Assembly (NCBI RefSeq): GCF_036906915.1
Contig: NZ_JBAKHX010000029.1
Coordinates: 1 to 64,000 of the forward strand
From: Phytohabitans sp036906915
GTDB lineage: Bacteria > Actinomycetota > Actinomycetes > Mycobacteriales > Micromonosporaceae
Direction: 5' to 3'
DNA: 64,000 nt
Below the pieces are notes generated by a model, which did not search any database, was not told the origin of the DNA, and worked only from the letters and a program-made list of their open reading frames with translations. Below are positions 1 through 10,212 of this stretch, piece by piece. The position numbers and the translations under genes are program-made. Position 1 is the first letter of the stretch; each line of letters begins with the position of its first letter.

Positions 1-86
1 CCCGGCGCCCGGCGCCCGGCGCCCGGCGCCCCGCGGGTCGTGCCCCGCGGGTCCGCCCCGCGCCCCGCGGCCGCGCCCCTTCCGTC
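1..86. other. C-rich low-complexity tract at window edge
   Basis: The window opens with at least four tandem copies of the 7-mer CCCGGCG, followed by more C-rich, G-poorer DNA. No coding region is supported. It directly precedes the first copy of the dispersed palindrome (87-162). By analogy with the other copies it is probably the 3' untranslated part of a plus-strand gene lying left of the window. Confidence 0.5.
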
Positions 87-162
87 GATCAAGGGCAGAC
101 GCACGTGGTTCGATCTCTTTTCCGCGTGCGTTTGCCCTTGATCGATGCGAAAGCCCTTGATC
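87..162 (+). repeat. Dispersed palindrome, copy 1 (terminator-like)
   Basis: Two 22-nt arms face each other at 87-108 and 122-143. The left arm runs GATCAAGGGCAGACGCACG then TGG, and the right arm ends GCGTTTGCCCTTGATC. A pyrimidine-rich loop contains TTCGATCTCTTT. The arms pair fully in RNA if two G-U wobbles are allowed. A third half-site, CCCTTGATC, follows at 154-162. In this orientation the element is sense to a gene left of the window. It also lies 30 bp beyond the mug stop codon on the other strand. Five related copies occur in the window, always at gene ends. Confidence 0.9.
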
Positions 163-192
163 GAGGCATGCGGGGAGAGGCTGACGCTGGAC

Positions 193-732
193 CTAGCTCG
201 CCGCCGCGCGCAGCGCCGCGAACTCGGCCGCCAGCGCGTCGAGCTGGAAGTGCGCGTTGAGCCCGCTCGGATTGGGCAGCACCCACAGCCCTGCTGGCCC
301 GAGTGTTTCGGCCTGCCGTCCCACCGCGGCCTTTGGCCGCGCGAAGGCCGCCCGGTATGCGGTCACGCCCACTACCGCCACCCATCGAGGCCGGTGCCGG
401 GCCACCTTGGCCGCCAGGATCTGGCCCCCCTCGACTAGCTCGGCGGCGGCCAGCTCGTCGGCGCGCGCTGTGGCCCGAGCCACCAGGTTCGTGATCCCCA
501 ACCCGTACTCCGGCAGTTTCCCCTGCTCAGCCGGGTCGAGCTGGCGCGGGGTGAAGCCGGCCCGGTGCAGTGCGGGCCAGAATCGGTTGCCCGGTCGCGC
601 GAAATGGTGCCCGGTCGCACCCGAGTAAAGGCCCGGGTTTATCCCGCAGAAGAGCACGGCAAGATCGTCGCGGATCACGTCCGGGATGGTGCGGCCGGCT
701 GCGGCGGCGACCTGGGATTTCGTGGGCCTCAT
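193..732 (-). CDS. mug: G/U mismatch-specific uracil-DNA glycosylase (Mug)
   Basis: The product is a 179-residue DNA repair enzyme that removes uracil or thymine mispaired with guanine. The two active-site motifs of the Mug/TDG branch are visible: GINPGL near residues 30-35 with the catalytic Asn32, and NPSGLN near residues 154-159, which inserts into the DNA helix. The length is normal for Mug. The start is an ATG at 730-732. A 35-codon membrane-protein ORF ends 4 bp upstream on the same strand, so the two are probably co-transcribed. A dispersed palindrome lies just past the stop codon. Confidence 0.93.
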   Translation of the reverse strand: MRPTKSQVAAAAGRTIPDVIRDDLAVLFCGINPGLYSGATGHHFARPGNRFWPALHRAGFTPRQLDPAEQGKLPEYGLGITNLVARATARADELAAAELVEGGQILAAKVARHRPRWVAVVGVTAYRAAFARPKAAVGRQAETLGPAGLWVLPNPSGLNAHFQLDALAAEFAALRAAAS

Positions 733-736
733 CCCT

Positions 737-844
737 TTATCGTTGCCGCTTGATCGACAGGAGGCCGACCCCCACGAGGACGGCCGCTGTGACGAGGAAA
801 ACGCACGCTGCTACCGCCAGGTGCCACGGTTCGAGCGTTGCCAT
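737..844 (-). CDS. 35-aa single-pass membrane small protein, upstream of mug
   Basis: An ATG at 842-844 opens a 35-codon frame. The product has a short N-terminus (MATLEPWH), one hydrophobic helix of about 20 residues (roughly 9-29) and a basic tail (SIKRQR). This is the layout of a single-pass membrane protein with its tail in the cytoplasm. The stop TAA at 737-739 is 4 bp before the mug start, which suggests co-transcription. I recognise no family. Chance occurrence cannot be excluded for so short a frame in GC-rich DNA. Confidence 0.45.
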   Translation of the reverse strand: MATLEPWHLAVAACVFLVTAAVLVGVGLLSIKRQR

Positions 845-894
845 GAGCGCACCCTATGGGGTCGGCGCCACCATTTCCCTGCGGGCGATTAGTC

Positions 895-970
895 GATCAA
901 GGGATTTCGTCGCGATCAAGGGCAAATGCACACGGAAAAGAGATCAAATCACGTGCGTTTGTCCTTGATC
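895..970 (-). repeat. Dispersed palindrome, copy 2 (terminator-like)
   Basis: The core palindrome is at 914-970 and the outlying half-site GATCAAGGG at 895-903. Read on the minus strand it has the same order as the other copies: palindrome first, third half-site distal. It is sense to the SDR gene that ends at 1083. This is the most diverged copy, with at least two true mismatches in the stem besides wobbles. It also sits upstream of the 35-aa ORF. Confidence 0.85.
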
Positions 971-1082
971 GGCGGGAGGAGGGGGCGAGACGGCGGGGAG
1001 CGGGAGGGGGTGAGACGGCGGGGAGCGGGAGAGGTGGGGACGGCGGGGAGTGGGGGAGTGGGGGGAGAGGGGAGGCGGGGGG
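971..1082 (-). other. Strand-biased C-rich 3' untranslated tract
   Basis: Between the SDR stop and palindrome copy 2, the gene-sense strand is almost purely C with some T and very little G (on the plus strand it reads as repeated GGCGGGGAGCGGGA-like units). Such a C-over-G bubble is the composition expected of a Rho-utilisation region. I see no gene in it. Confidence 0.5.
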
Positions 1083-1838
1083 TTAGAGGGAGCGGAGGAC
1101 GGCTCCGTCTATGGGGATGGCGGCGCCGCTCACGTAGCTGGCCGCGGGGGACAGGAGGAAGGCGGCCACGCGGCCGAACTCGGCGGGGGCGCCGATGCGG
1201 CGTAGCGGGATGGAGGCCTCCGCCTCGGCGCGGGCGCTGTCGGCATCGCCCGTGGCGGCGAACAGCTCCCGGTTGCGGTCGGTCAGGAAGCGGCCCGGCA
1301 GCAGGCTGAACACCCGCACCCCGCGCGGCCCGTACTCGTCAGCCATGTCCTTGGCCACGCCCGCGAGACCCGGCCGCAGGCCGTTGGAGATGCCGAGACC
1401 TGGGATCGGGCCGCGCACCGACGTGGACAGCACGAACCCGATCGCGCCGCCCTCGCCGAGCGCACCGGCCACCGTGCGGGCCGCGCGGACGGCGCCGAGG
1501 AAGACCGTCTCGAACGAGTCGCGCCACTGGTCGTCGCTCACCTCGGCGGCGGTGCCGCGCGGCGGTCCGCCCACCGACAGCAGCGCTCCGTCGAGCCGGC
1601 CGAACCGTTCCTGGGCCGCAGCGACGAGGTGCCCGGCGGCGGCCGGGTCGCGGAGGTCGGCCGGTACGCCGAAGGCTCGGTCGCCGAGCTTTTCGCAGGC
1701 GGCGGCCACGCCGTCGGCTGAGCGTGCGGAGAGCACCACGCGGGCGCCGTCGGCCACCAGGCACTCGGCGGTGGCGAACCCCAAGCCGCGTGAGGCGCCG
1801 GTGAGGACGTACACCCGTTCGCTGAGTCCGAGGTCCAT
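1083..1838 (-). CDS. SDR-family protein with altered catalytic residues
   Basis: The product is a 251-residue short-chain dehydrogenase/reductase-like protein. The N-terminal nucleotide-binding motif TGASRGLG is at residues 13-20. The C-terminal part ends with the usual ASYVSGAAIPIDG. The active-site YxxxK is not present: the aligned residues are SNGLR (151-155), so Tyr is Ser and Lys is Arg, and the NAG motif is replaced by SVGGPP. Substrate and even catalysis are therefore uncertain. The ATG at 1836-1838 starts 13 bp after the upstream ORF stop, making it the last gene of the acnR-MNIO run. A longer frame upstream exists but overlaps the preceding gene and is not needed. Confidence 0.85.
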   Translation of the reverse strand: MDLGLSERVYVLTGASRGLGFATAECLVADGARVVLSARSADGVAAACEKLGDRAFGVPADLRDPAAAGHLVAAAQERFGRLDGALLSVGGPPRGTAAEVSDDQWRDSFETVFLGAVRAARTVAGALGEGGAIGFVLSTSVRGPIPGLGISNGLRPGLAGVAKDMADEYGPRGVRVFSLLPGRFLTDRNRELFAATGDADSARAEAEASIPLRRIGAPAEFGRVAAFLLSPAASYVSGAAIPIDGAVLRSL

Positions 1839-1851
1839 GAGGCCGATCGTG

Positions 1852-2265
1852 TCACGCGCGGCGGCGATGCCACCACCGACGGGGCGGCGTGCGGGAGGCC
1901 AGTTCAGCCGCCGCGGCGCCGGTGAGCGGGACGGATCGCGCCAGGTCCAGGCCGTCCTGCCACGCGCCCTGGGGTGGCCGGCCGTCGGCCCACTCGGCGA
2001 ACACCTGGGGCCACCGCGCGCCGAACGACGCCGCCAGCAGCGGCCAGTGCCAGGCCACGTCGCCGGCCCGCTTGCGTAGCAGCGCGCGCCGGGCAGCCTC
2101 CACCAGTCGTGGGTCGAAGCCCTCCGGGATCGGCGCGCCAGCGACCAATGCGGCGACCAGCGCCGCTTGCCGCTCGCCAAGCCCACTCGCCACTCCGGCC
2201 CGCGCACCCTGATCGGTGTTCGCGGCCTGAGCAGGTGGCTCGGGTTGGCGACGGGCGGTGGTCAT
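1852..2265 (-). CDS. MNIO-associated partner protein (SCO6045-like)
   Basis: This 137-residue protein starts at an ATG that overlaps the stop of the MNIO gene by 4 bp (ATGA), implying translational coupling. The body is helical with aromatic-rich segments such as RAGDVAWHWPLLAASFG and WPQVFAEWADG. MNIO (DUF692) enzymes normally work with a small partner that recruits the substrate. From memory, actinomycete DUF692 genes are followed by a protein resembling the C-terminal domain of SCO6045, and this fits in size and position. The partner role is inferred from context. No catalytic motif is visible. Confidence 0.7.
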   Translation of the reverse strand: MTTARRQPEPPAQAANTDQGARAGVASGLGERQAALVAALVAGAPIPEGFDPRLVEAARRALLRKRAGDVAWHWPLLAASFGARWPQVFAEWADGRPPQGAWQDGLDLARSVPLTGAAAAELASRTPPRRWWHRRRA

Positions 2266-3071
2266 GTCACGGCCGGGTAGCCGGAGGCTGCCGCTATCGC
2301 GTCCAGCTCCGTGAGCAATGAGGAAGCGGGCGGGTAGGCGCCGTCGCGTTCCAACATCAGGGCCGGTGGGCGGCGCCGAGCGCACAGGGCCGTGACCAGG
2401 TCCAGCACGGGCTCCGGTACGGCGTGGGCGTGCGTGTCGTGGTAGATGCCGCCGTGCTCGTCGCCGCCGGCCACGTGGACGTACGCCACGCGGTCGAGGG
2501 GCAGGGCGTCGAGCAGTTCCGCCGGGTCGGTGCCGCGGTTGCGGGCGTTGGCGTACACGTTGGCGACGTCGAGGAGCAGCAGCGCCCCGGTGCGGTCGAG
2601 AATTTCCGTCAGGAACTCCGCCTCGGTCAGCTCATCGTCCGGCCAGTCGAAGAGCGCGGCGATCGGTTCCAGTGCGAGCGGCACCGGCAGCTCGGCCTGG
2701 GCTCGGGTGACGTTGGCGACGACCGCGTCGACGGCCTCCCGGCTACGCGGCAACGGCAGCAGGTGACCGGCTTCCAGGCCGCCGGCCCGCACGAACGCGA
2801 TGTGCTCGCTGACCAGCGGCGCGCCCAGCCGATCGGCGGCGGTGGCGAGGCGGCGCACCCGGGCCGGGTCGATGGGCTCGGCGCCGCCGAGGGAGAGCCG
2901 CACGCCGTGCGGCACGACCGCCACGCCCCGGTCGCGCAGCGCCGTGAGCTGCGCCGGCAGCGGCCCCGTGGCGGGCACCGACTCGGCGATCACCTCGGTG
3001 AAGCGCAGCCCGGGCAGCTCGGCCACGAACCCGGAGATCTCTGGCCGCCACCCGATGCCGACTCCGTACAT
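2262..3071 (-). CDS. DUF692 multinuclear non-heme iron oxidative enzyme (MNIO)
   Basis: The product is a 269-residue TIM-barrel protein of the DUF692/MbnB/BufB family. These enzymes use a cluster of two or three iron ions to modify residues, usually Cys, of ribosomally made peptides. Likely metal ligands are all present: VPHGV (His55), SEH (Glu89, His90), LEPI (Glu135), LLDVANVY (Asp168, Asn171), YVHVAGG (His199), then DEHGG and YHDTHAHAV. The length is typical. It sits 22 bp after acnR and is coupled to the partner gene. No Cys-rich precursor peptide was found beside it, so the substrate is unknown. Confidence 0.9.
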   Translation of the reverse strand: MYGVGIGWRPEISGFVAELPGLRFTEVIAESVPATGPLPAQLTALRDRGVAVVPHGVRLSLGGAEPIDPARVRRLATAADRLGAPLVSEHIAFVRAGGLEAGHLLPLPRSREAVDAVVANVTRAQAELPVPLALEPIAALFDWPDDELTEAEFLTEILDRTGALLLLDVANVYANARNRGTDPAELLDALPLDRVAYVHVAGGDEHGGIYHDTHAHAVPEPVLDLVTALCARRRPPALMLERDGAYPPASSLLTELDAIAAASGYPAVT

Positions 3072-3093
3072 GCTCCCAGTGTGCGACCCGGCG

Positions 3094-3666
3094 TCACGTG
3101 CGCCGGACGGCCTCTTCGACCAGGTCGAGCACGCGGCCGAGGTCGCCCGCGGGGCGCCCCATGGCCAGGTGCAACACCAGCCCGTCGTACGCCAGCTCCA
3201 GGAACTGGGTCAAGACCTCAAGCGGTACGTCGTCGCGCAGCACCCCGGCCTCCCGTTGGCGGCGCAGGCGCTCGCGGGTCGCGTCGGTGATCGCGGCCGA
3301 CCGCTGCGCCCACCGCTTGGCGAACGCCGGGTCGGTGCGCAGCCGGCGGGACACCTCGAGCTGGCTGCCGAGCCAGCCGGCGGTCTCGCTGGAGTCGGCG
3401 CGGGCGAGCAGGTCGCGCATGACCTGGACGAGGCCGTTGCGCGCGACGGTCTCGACCATGGCGACGGCGTCGTCCTCGGCGACGGCGAGGAAGAGCGAGT
3501 CTTTGTCGCGGAAGTGGTGGAAGATCGCGCCCCGGGACAGTCCGGTGGCCTCCTCCAGCCGGCGCACGGTGGCGCCCTCGTATCCGTGCCGGGCGAAACA
3601 GGCCCGCGCCGCGCCGAGGATCTCCTGGCGGCGTGCGTCAAGCTGGTCCTGGCTTACCCTGGGCAC
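3094..3666 (-). CDS. acnR: TetR-family regulator of aconitase (AcnR)
   Basis: The product is a 190-residue TetR regulator. The N-terminal helix-turn-helix reads RHGYEGATVRRLEEATGLSR followed by GAIFHHF. The whole protein, including the C-terminal VLDLVEEAVRR, closely matches my memory of Corynebacterium glutamicum AcnR, the repressor of aconitase. An acnA gene lies 3.5 kb away. A 19-bp site found before this gene (3701-3719) recurs before acnA, supporting autoregulation and acnA control. It leads a close-packed run into the MNIO, partner and SDR genes. Confidence 0.9.
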   Translation of the reverse strand: MPRVSQDQLDARRQEILGAARACFARHGYEGATVRRLEEATGLSRGAIFHHFRDKDSLFLAVAEDDAVAMVETVARNGLVQVMRDLLARADSSETAGWLGSQLEVSRRLRTDPAFAKRWAQRSAAITDATRERLRRQREAGVLRDDVPLEVLTQFLELAYDGLVLHLAMGRPAGDLGRVLDLVEEAVRRT

Positions 3667-3700
3667 GCAGCGATCGTGTCATGACGACCCAGCACGGGGC

Positions 3701-3719
3701 AATCCGTACGTACGGCTTG
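3701..3719 (-). promoter_or_regulatory. Putative AcnR operator before acnR
   Basis: Gene-sense the site reads CAAGCCGTACGTACGGATT and contains the perfect 12-bp palindrome CCGTACGTACGG (3704-3715). It lies 35-53 bp before the acnR start codon. It matches the site upstream of acnA at 16 of 19 positions. The match and position are seen directly; AcnR binding is inference. Confidence 0.7.
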
Positions 3720-3721
3720 GG

Positions 3722-4498
3722 TTATCCGCGGCGCCCGATCAGGAGCGCCTGAGCGCCCCGCCCCACCCGCCCGTCGCGGTCGAACAGCTCGGTCTCAGCC
3801 AGACCCACCCCGCTCGGGTCGAGCGTGCTGCGGGCGCGCATGCACATCCACTCGCCGGCCGGTTGCCGGTGCAGGTGGACGGTCAGCTCGGTGTTGATGA
3901 ACAGCCACTCGTCCGAGTCGATCAGGCCGCTGACGCCGTTGCCGGAGTCCGCGAGGACCAGCAACCGCTGCAGGCCGCTCGGCTCCTCATCGGACACCAG
4001 CGGCACCCGCTGCCGGGCCCACACCACGGCCGGGCCGGGCACCTCGAAGTGCCCCTCGGCGAACCGCCACTCCAACGCCTTCAGGTATCCGACCTGCCAC
4101 ATCGACTGGGCGAAGCGCGTCTCGCCGTCCGGCAACGGCGGCGCGCTCTCCGGCGGTGGCAGGGTGAGGTCGAGCGGTGTGGTGCGCACCCGCCAGGCGC
4201 GAGCGCGAAGGACCGGGCGGTCGCCGGCGAGCAGGTCGGCCTCGACGAGCTCGACCGAGCGGCCCGGCCGGACCACCTGGGCGCGGGTGCGCACCTCAGC
4301 CACCGGGATCGCGGTGAGGATCTCGACGGTCAGGCGCACCACCTGGGCCGGGCCGGCCACTGTGGACGGTAACCGCTCGATGGCCCGGGCCAGCAGGGCG
4401 GCCGGCGGACCGGCGTGCTGCTGCCCGGGCACCCAGGGGCCCTGCGTGTGCGTGGTGGCGGCGAACGCGTCGTCGCCGGCCGGTTCGTAGAAGCTCAT
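3722..4498 (-). CDS. Acyl-CoA thioesterase-like protein (double hotdog)
   Basis: The product is a 258-residue protein of the TesB-like/4HBT_3 thioesterase type. The N-terminal half carries TQGPWVPGQQHAGPPAALLA and VVRLTVEILTAIPV, typical of the first hotdog domain. The second half carries LLVLADSGNGVSGL and FINTELTVHLHRQPAGEWM, typical of the second. It probably hydrolyses a fatty acyl-CoA; the substrate is unknown. The ATG start at 4496-4498 is divergent from the nitrilase pseudogene. The acnR operator begins just downstream of its stop codon. Confidence 0.85.
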   Translation of the reverse strand: MSFYEPAGDDAFAATTHTQGPWVPGQQHAGPPAALLARAIERLPSTVAGPAQVVRLTVEILTAIPVAEVRTRAQVVRPGRSVELVEADLLAGDRPVLRARAWRVRTTPLDLTLPPPESAPPLPDGETRFAQSMWQVGYLKALEWRFAEGHFEVPGPAVVWARQRVPLVSDEEPSGLQRLLVLADSGNGVSGLIDSDEWLFINTELTVHLHRQPAGEWMCMRARSTLDPSGVGLAETELFDRDGRVGRGAQALLIGRRG

Positions 4499-4524
4499 CG
4501 AGACGATTCTGGCAGGATCGCGTG

Positions 4525-5089
4525 ATGCGTCCGATCACGGTGGCCGCGGTGCAGGCCGAGGCGGTGCCCGGCGATCTCGCGGGCGACGCGGCACGGGCAG
4601 CCGAACTGGCGCGGATCACCGCCGGCCAGGGGGCCACGCTGGCGGTACTCCCAGAGCTTTTCTTCCGGCCTATCACCCGCCGGGTCTGCGACGGCCGGCG
4701 ACCGGCGTCGTTGCCGACGACGGCGGGTGGGTGGCGGACGCGCGCCTGGACCCGCTGCGCGCGGCGGCCCGCGAGCGCTGTACCCGAGCGGGTACGTGTG
4801 GGGTCGGCGCATCGGCGCGACGTGTCCTACGCGGCGCGAGCGCTCGGCAACACGATGTACGTGGTGTTCGCGAACTCGGTGGGCGGGGTGGAGCCGTGGC
4901 GGTTCAACGGTGGGGCGGCGATCTATGACCCGGAGGGGCGGCCGCTGGCGCGCGCGGGCCGACGCGGGTGAGCGGGTCGTGGTGGCGACGCTCGATGCCG
5001 ATGATTTGGCACGGGTGCGCGGTGCGCACGCCATGCTCGCCGAGCACCGCTCTGACCAGGGCGGATGCCGGCCCGAGCGGATCGGCTGA
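4525..5089 (+). pseudogene. Nitrilase-superfamily (carbon-nitrogen hydrolase) remnant
   Basis: The 5' end encodes a normal nitrilase N-terminus, MRPITVAAVQAE followed by LAVLPELFF with the catalytic Glu. The reading frame then shifts (around 4665). A short segment continues in another frame (ADDGGWVADARLDPLRAAARE). The central domain with the catalytic Lys and Cys is missing. The C-terminal part resumes as ARALGNTMYVVFANSVGG and FNGGAAIYDPEGRPLA. A further shift near 4965 moves the last part (VVATLDADDLARVRG) into a third frame. At least two frameshifts plus an internal deletion make a functional product very unlikely. Confidence 0.85.
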
Positions 5090-5156
5090 GTTATCACACA
5101 GCTTGTTAACGATTCGGATCTGTTGTAAGGAGCAGGTGGTCACGTAGGGTGCGCGA

Positions 5157-5822
5157 GTGCCCCTCCTGCTCCTCGATCTGGACAACACCCTGCTCGACCG
5201 GGCAGGGGCGTTCGTGGGGTGGGCGAAGGGTTTCCTGAACGAGATCGGTGCGCCGCCGGCCGACCTCGACTGGCTGATCGCCATCGACGCCGATGGACTG
5301 ACCGACCGGTGGGACGTGGCCGACGCGATCCGCGACCGGTACCGGCTGCGCATCCCATCGATCGACCTGGTCGACGAGCTCACCGAGGGGCTGGTCGAGC
5401 GGCTCACGCTCGACCCGCTGGTGGCGTGCGCGCTGCGGATCGCCGACGACGCGGGCTGGGTGCCGGTGGTGGTCACGAACGGTGCGAGCCGGCACCAGGA
5501 CATCAAGATCAGGCGTACCGGGTTGGACCAGTACATCGCCGACTGGGTGATCTCCGAGGACGCGGGGGTGAGCAAGCCGAACCCGCGGATCTTCGCGCTC
5601 GCCGCGCAGCGCGTGCGGATGCGCCTGGCGGGAGCGTGGGTGATTGGCGACAGCCCCGAGGCCGACATCGGCGGGGCCGCCGCCATGGGGCTGCCGAGCG
5701 TGTGGCTGCACCGGGGGCGAACGTGGGTGGAGTCGCGGTTTCGGCCGACAAAGATCGCCGAGGGCGTGATCCCGGCGCTGGCGACGGTGCTCGCCACCGC
5801 TGGCGTCGCGCGGTACGCCTGA
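5157..5822 (+). CDS. HAD-superfamily hydrolase
   Basis: The product is a 221-residue haloacid-dehalogenase-type phosphatase. Motif I is LLDLDNTLLD at the extreme N-terminus, motif II VVVTNGAS, motif III SKPNPRIF with the Lys, and motif IV VIGDSPEADIGGA. The start is a GTG with no long leader. A helical cap domain occupies roughly residues 15-90. The substrate cannot be read from the sequence. It stands alone between the nitrilase remnant and the RIO-like kinase. Confidence 0.88.
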   Translation: MPLLLLDLDNTLLDRAGAFVGWAKGFLNEIGAPPADLDWLIAIDADGLTDRWDVADAIRDRYRLRIPSIDLVDELTEGLVERLTLDPLVACALRIADDAGWVPVVVTNGASRHQDIKIRRTGLDQYIADWVISEDAGVSKPNPRIFALAAQRVRMRLAGAWVIGDSPEADIGGAAAMGLPSVWLHRGRTWVESRFRPTKIAEGVIPALATVLATAGVARYA

Positions 5823-5964
5823 ATAAATCGGTTGCGCCGGCTGGCTCCGTTGTAGCAGGGTCGTGGCCGGAATCTTCGGATCGAGTGGAAGGGGGTCGCG
5901 TAATGGTTGCCGTCGTCTCGCGCCTTCGCCTGCCCACTTTCGCTTCGAGCCAGGAGACTCCACC

Positions 5965-6849
5965 ATGCCCCGTCGCCGCTTCGACGACGATGACTTTGAC
6001 TTTGTGAAGCGGGGGCCGCGTTCTGCGGCCGCCTTCGATACCAACGCCGACACCGATGAGCCCGAGGCCGGTCATCGCTGGTCTACATGGGACGGTGCCG
6101 AGCATGGCCCCGAGCCACACCCCGACTGGCTGGTCATCGAGCTGGCCGCCGTCGACACCGAGCTGGGCGTCCTGAAGACCGGCAAGGAAGCCGACGTCCA
6201 CCTCGTCGAGCGCGGGGTGCCCGGCACCGACCGGACGTGCCTGCTGGCCGCCAAGCGGTACCGCAGCCCCGAGCATCGGCTCTTCCACCGCGACGCGGGC
6301 TACCTGGAAGGGCGCCGGGTGCGGCGTTCCCGGGAGAACCGCGCGATGACGAACCGCACCTCGTTCGGACGGGAGATGATCGCCGGGCAGTGGGCGGCGG
6401 CGGAGTTCGCGGCGCTGTCGCGGCTGTGGGAGATCGGCACGTCGTACGGGTCGGTCTCCGTGCCCTACCCGGTGCAACTGCTCGGCACCGAGCTGATGCT
6501 GGAGTTCATCGGGCAGGACGGCGAGGCGGCGCCCCGGCTCGCGCAGCTGCGCCCCGAGGGCGCCGAGCGGGCGAGCCTGTGGGAGCAGCTCGTCGACGCG
6601 CTGGTGGTGCTGGCGCGGGCCGGTCTGGCGCACGGTGACCTGTCGCCGTACAACCTGCTGGTGCACCACGGGCGGCTGATATTGATCGACCTGCCGCAGG
6701 TGGTGGATGTGGTGGCGAACCCGCGCGGCCGGGAGTTCCTGGCCCGTGACGTGCGGGTGGTGTCGGACTGGTTCGCCGCGCGCGGCCAGGCTACCGATTC
6801 GGTCGCGCTGACCACGATGCTCCTGGCGGAGGCGGGCGTGCCGGCGTGA
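5965..6849 (+). CDS. RIO1-like serine protein kinase
   Basis: The product is a 294-residue RIO-type kinase. After an acidic N-terminus (MPRRRFDDDDFDF) come the nucleotide-binding region LKTGKEADVHLVER and AAKRY with the conserved Lys, then the catalytic loop HGDLSPYNLLV and the metal-binding IDLPQVVD. Bacterial RIO kinases resemble the ribosome-maturation kinases of archaea and eukaryotes, but their bacterial role is unsettled. The ATG at 5965 has a good ribosome site (CAGGAGACTCCACC). An in-frame upstream start exists but lacks one. A strong hairpin follows the stop. Confidence 0.9.
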   Translation: MPRRRFDDDDFDFVKRGPRSAAAFDTNADTDEPEAGHRWSTWDGAEHGPEPHPDWLVIELAAVDTELGVLKTGKEADVHLVERGVPGTDRTCLLAAKRYRSPEHRLFHRDAGYLEGRRVRRSRENRAMTNRTSFGREMIAGQWAAAEFAALSRLWEIGTSYGSVSVPYPVQLLGTELMLEFIGQDGEAAPRLAQLRPEGAERASLWEQLVDALVVLARAGLAHGDLSPYNLLVHHGRLILIDLPQVVDVVANPRGREFLARDVRVVSDWFAARGQATDSVALTTMLLAEAGVPA

Positions 6850-6854
6850 ACCTT

Positions 6855-6887
6855 CGGCGGCGCCCGCTTCGTAGGCGGGCGCCGCCG
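6855..6887. terminator. Bidirectional hairpin between convergent genes
   Basis: A perfect 13-bp stem (6855-6867 with 6875-6887, CGGCGGCGCCCGC and its complement) closes a 7-nt loop. It fills the gap between the RIO kinase stop and the DUF2630 stop. There is no T run, as is common for actinomycete terminators. Confidence 0.8.
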
Positions 6888-6893
6888 ATCGCG

Positions 6894-7139
6894 TTACTGG
6901 AGGTAGCCCTCCACCTCGCCGCGCGGGCGGACCTCCTCGTTCGCCGGGTCGCTGCCGGCCTCGCGCGCGGCGCGGCGGCGGCGCAGCAGGTCCCAGCACT
7001 GGTCGAGCGACTCCTCGACCTCGCGCAGCCGCGCGTGCTCCTCGTCCGTGGAGATCTGGCCGGCCTGGACCTGCGACCGGAGCCGGTGCTCCTCGTCGAC
7101 GAGCTTGTTGATCTGGCTCAGGATCGTGGTGTCTTCCAT
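6894..7139 (-). CDS. DUF2630 family protein
   Basis: This 81-residue helical protein matches the DUF2630 pattern: ILSQINKLVDEEHRLR, then SLDQCWDLLRRRRAARE, ending in VEGYLQ. The function is unknown. The ATG at 7137-7139 follows the aconitase stop by 10 bp, so it is almost certainly the distal gene of the acnA transcript. An in-frame TTG two codons upstream is also possible. Confidence 0.9.
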   Translation of the reverse strand: MEDTTILSQINKLVDEEHRLRSQVQAGQISTDEEHARLREVEESLDQCWDLLRRRRAAREAGSDPANEEVRPRGEVEGYLQ

Positions 7140-7149
7140 GGTCAAAAGC

Positions 7150-9927
<2,778 letters not shown>

Positions 9928-10009
9928 GTCGCACTCCTTCCCGCCGAGGTCCCGCCAACAGTCTTTCGCACCCGTCGCAGCGGCGCCGGGTGAGGTCGGG
10001 CTTACATTT

Positions 10010-10028
10010 AAACCGTACGTCCGTCTTG
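10010..10028 (-). promoter_or_regulatory. Putative AcnR operator before acnA
   Basis: Gene-sense it reads CAAGACGGACGTACGGTTT. It matches the acnR upstream site at 16 of 19 positions, both being centred on CGTACG. It lies 83-101 bp before the acnA GTG, directly next to an A+T-rich TTTAAAT that could be part of the promoter. Binding by AcnR would block transcription here; this is inference. Confidence 0.7.
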
Positions 10029-10212
10029 CTAGTCAGCGCAACTCTGCCACGACCTTGGCTCGATGTCGACGTCCACCGAGCTGTTCCACCACGTCGTCGG
10101 GCACCGCGAAGCCGGTGGCGGTCTTGCCGCCAGTTCGATCGTCGTCCGGAACCTCATATGGCGCAGTCTAGAGGGGGTTTGGGAGCGGTCCCCGGCGGCA
10201 AATCTTTGCGCC

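Noticed and set aside
5509..6999. Minus-strand frame of nearly 500 codons opposite the HAD and RIO kinase genes
   Set aside because: It is antisense of two genes with clear motifs and has no recognisable domain.
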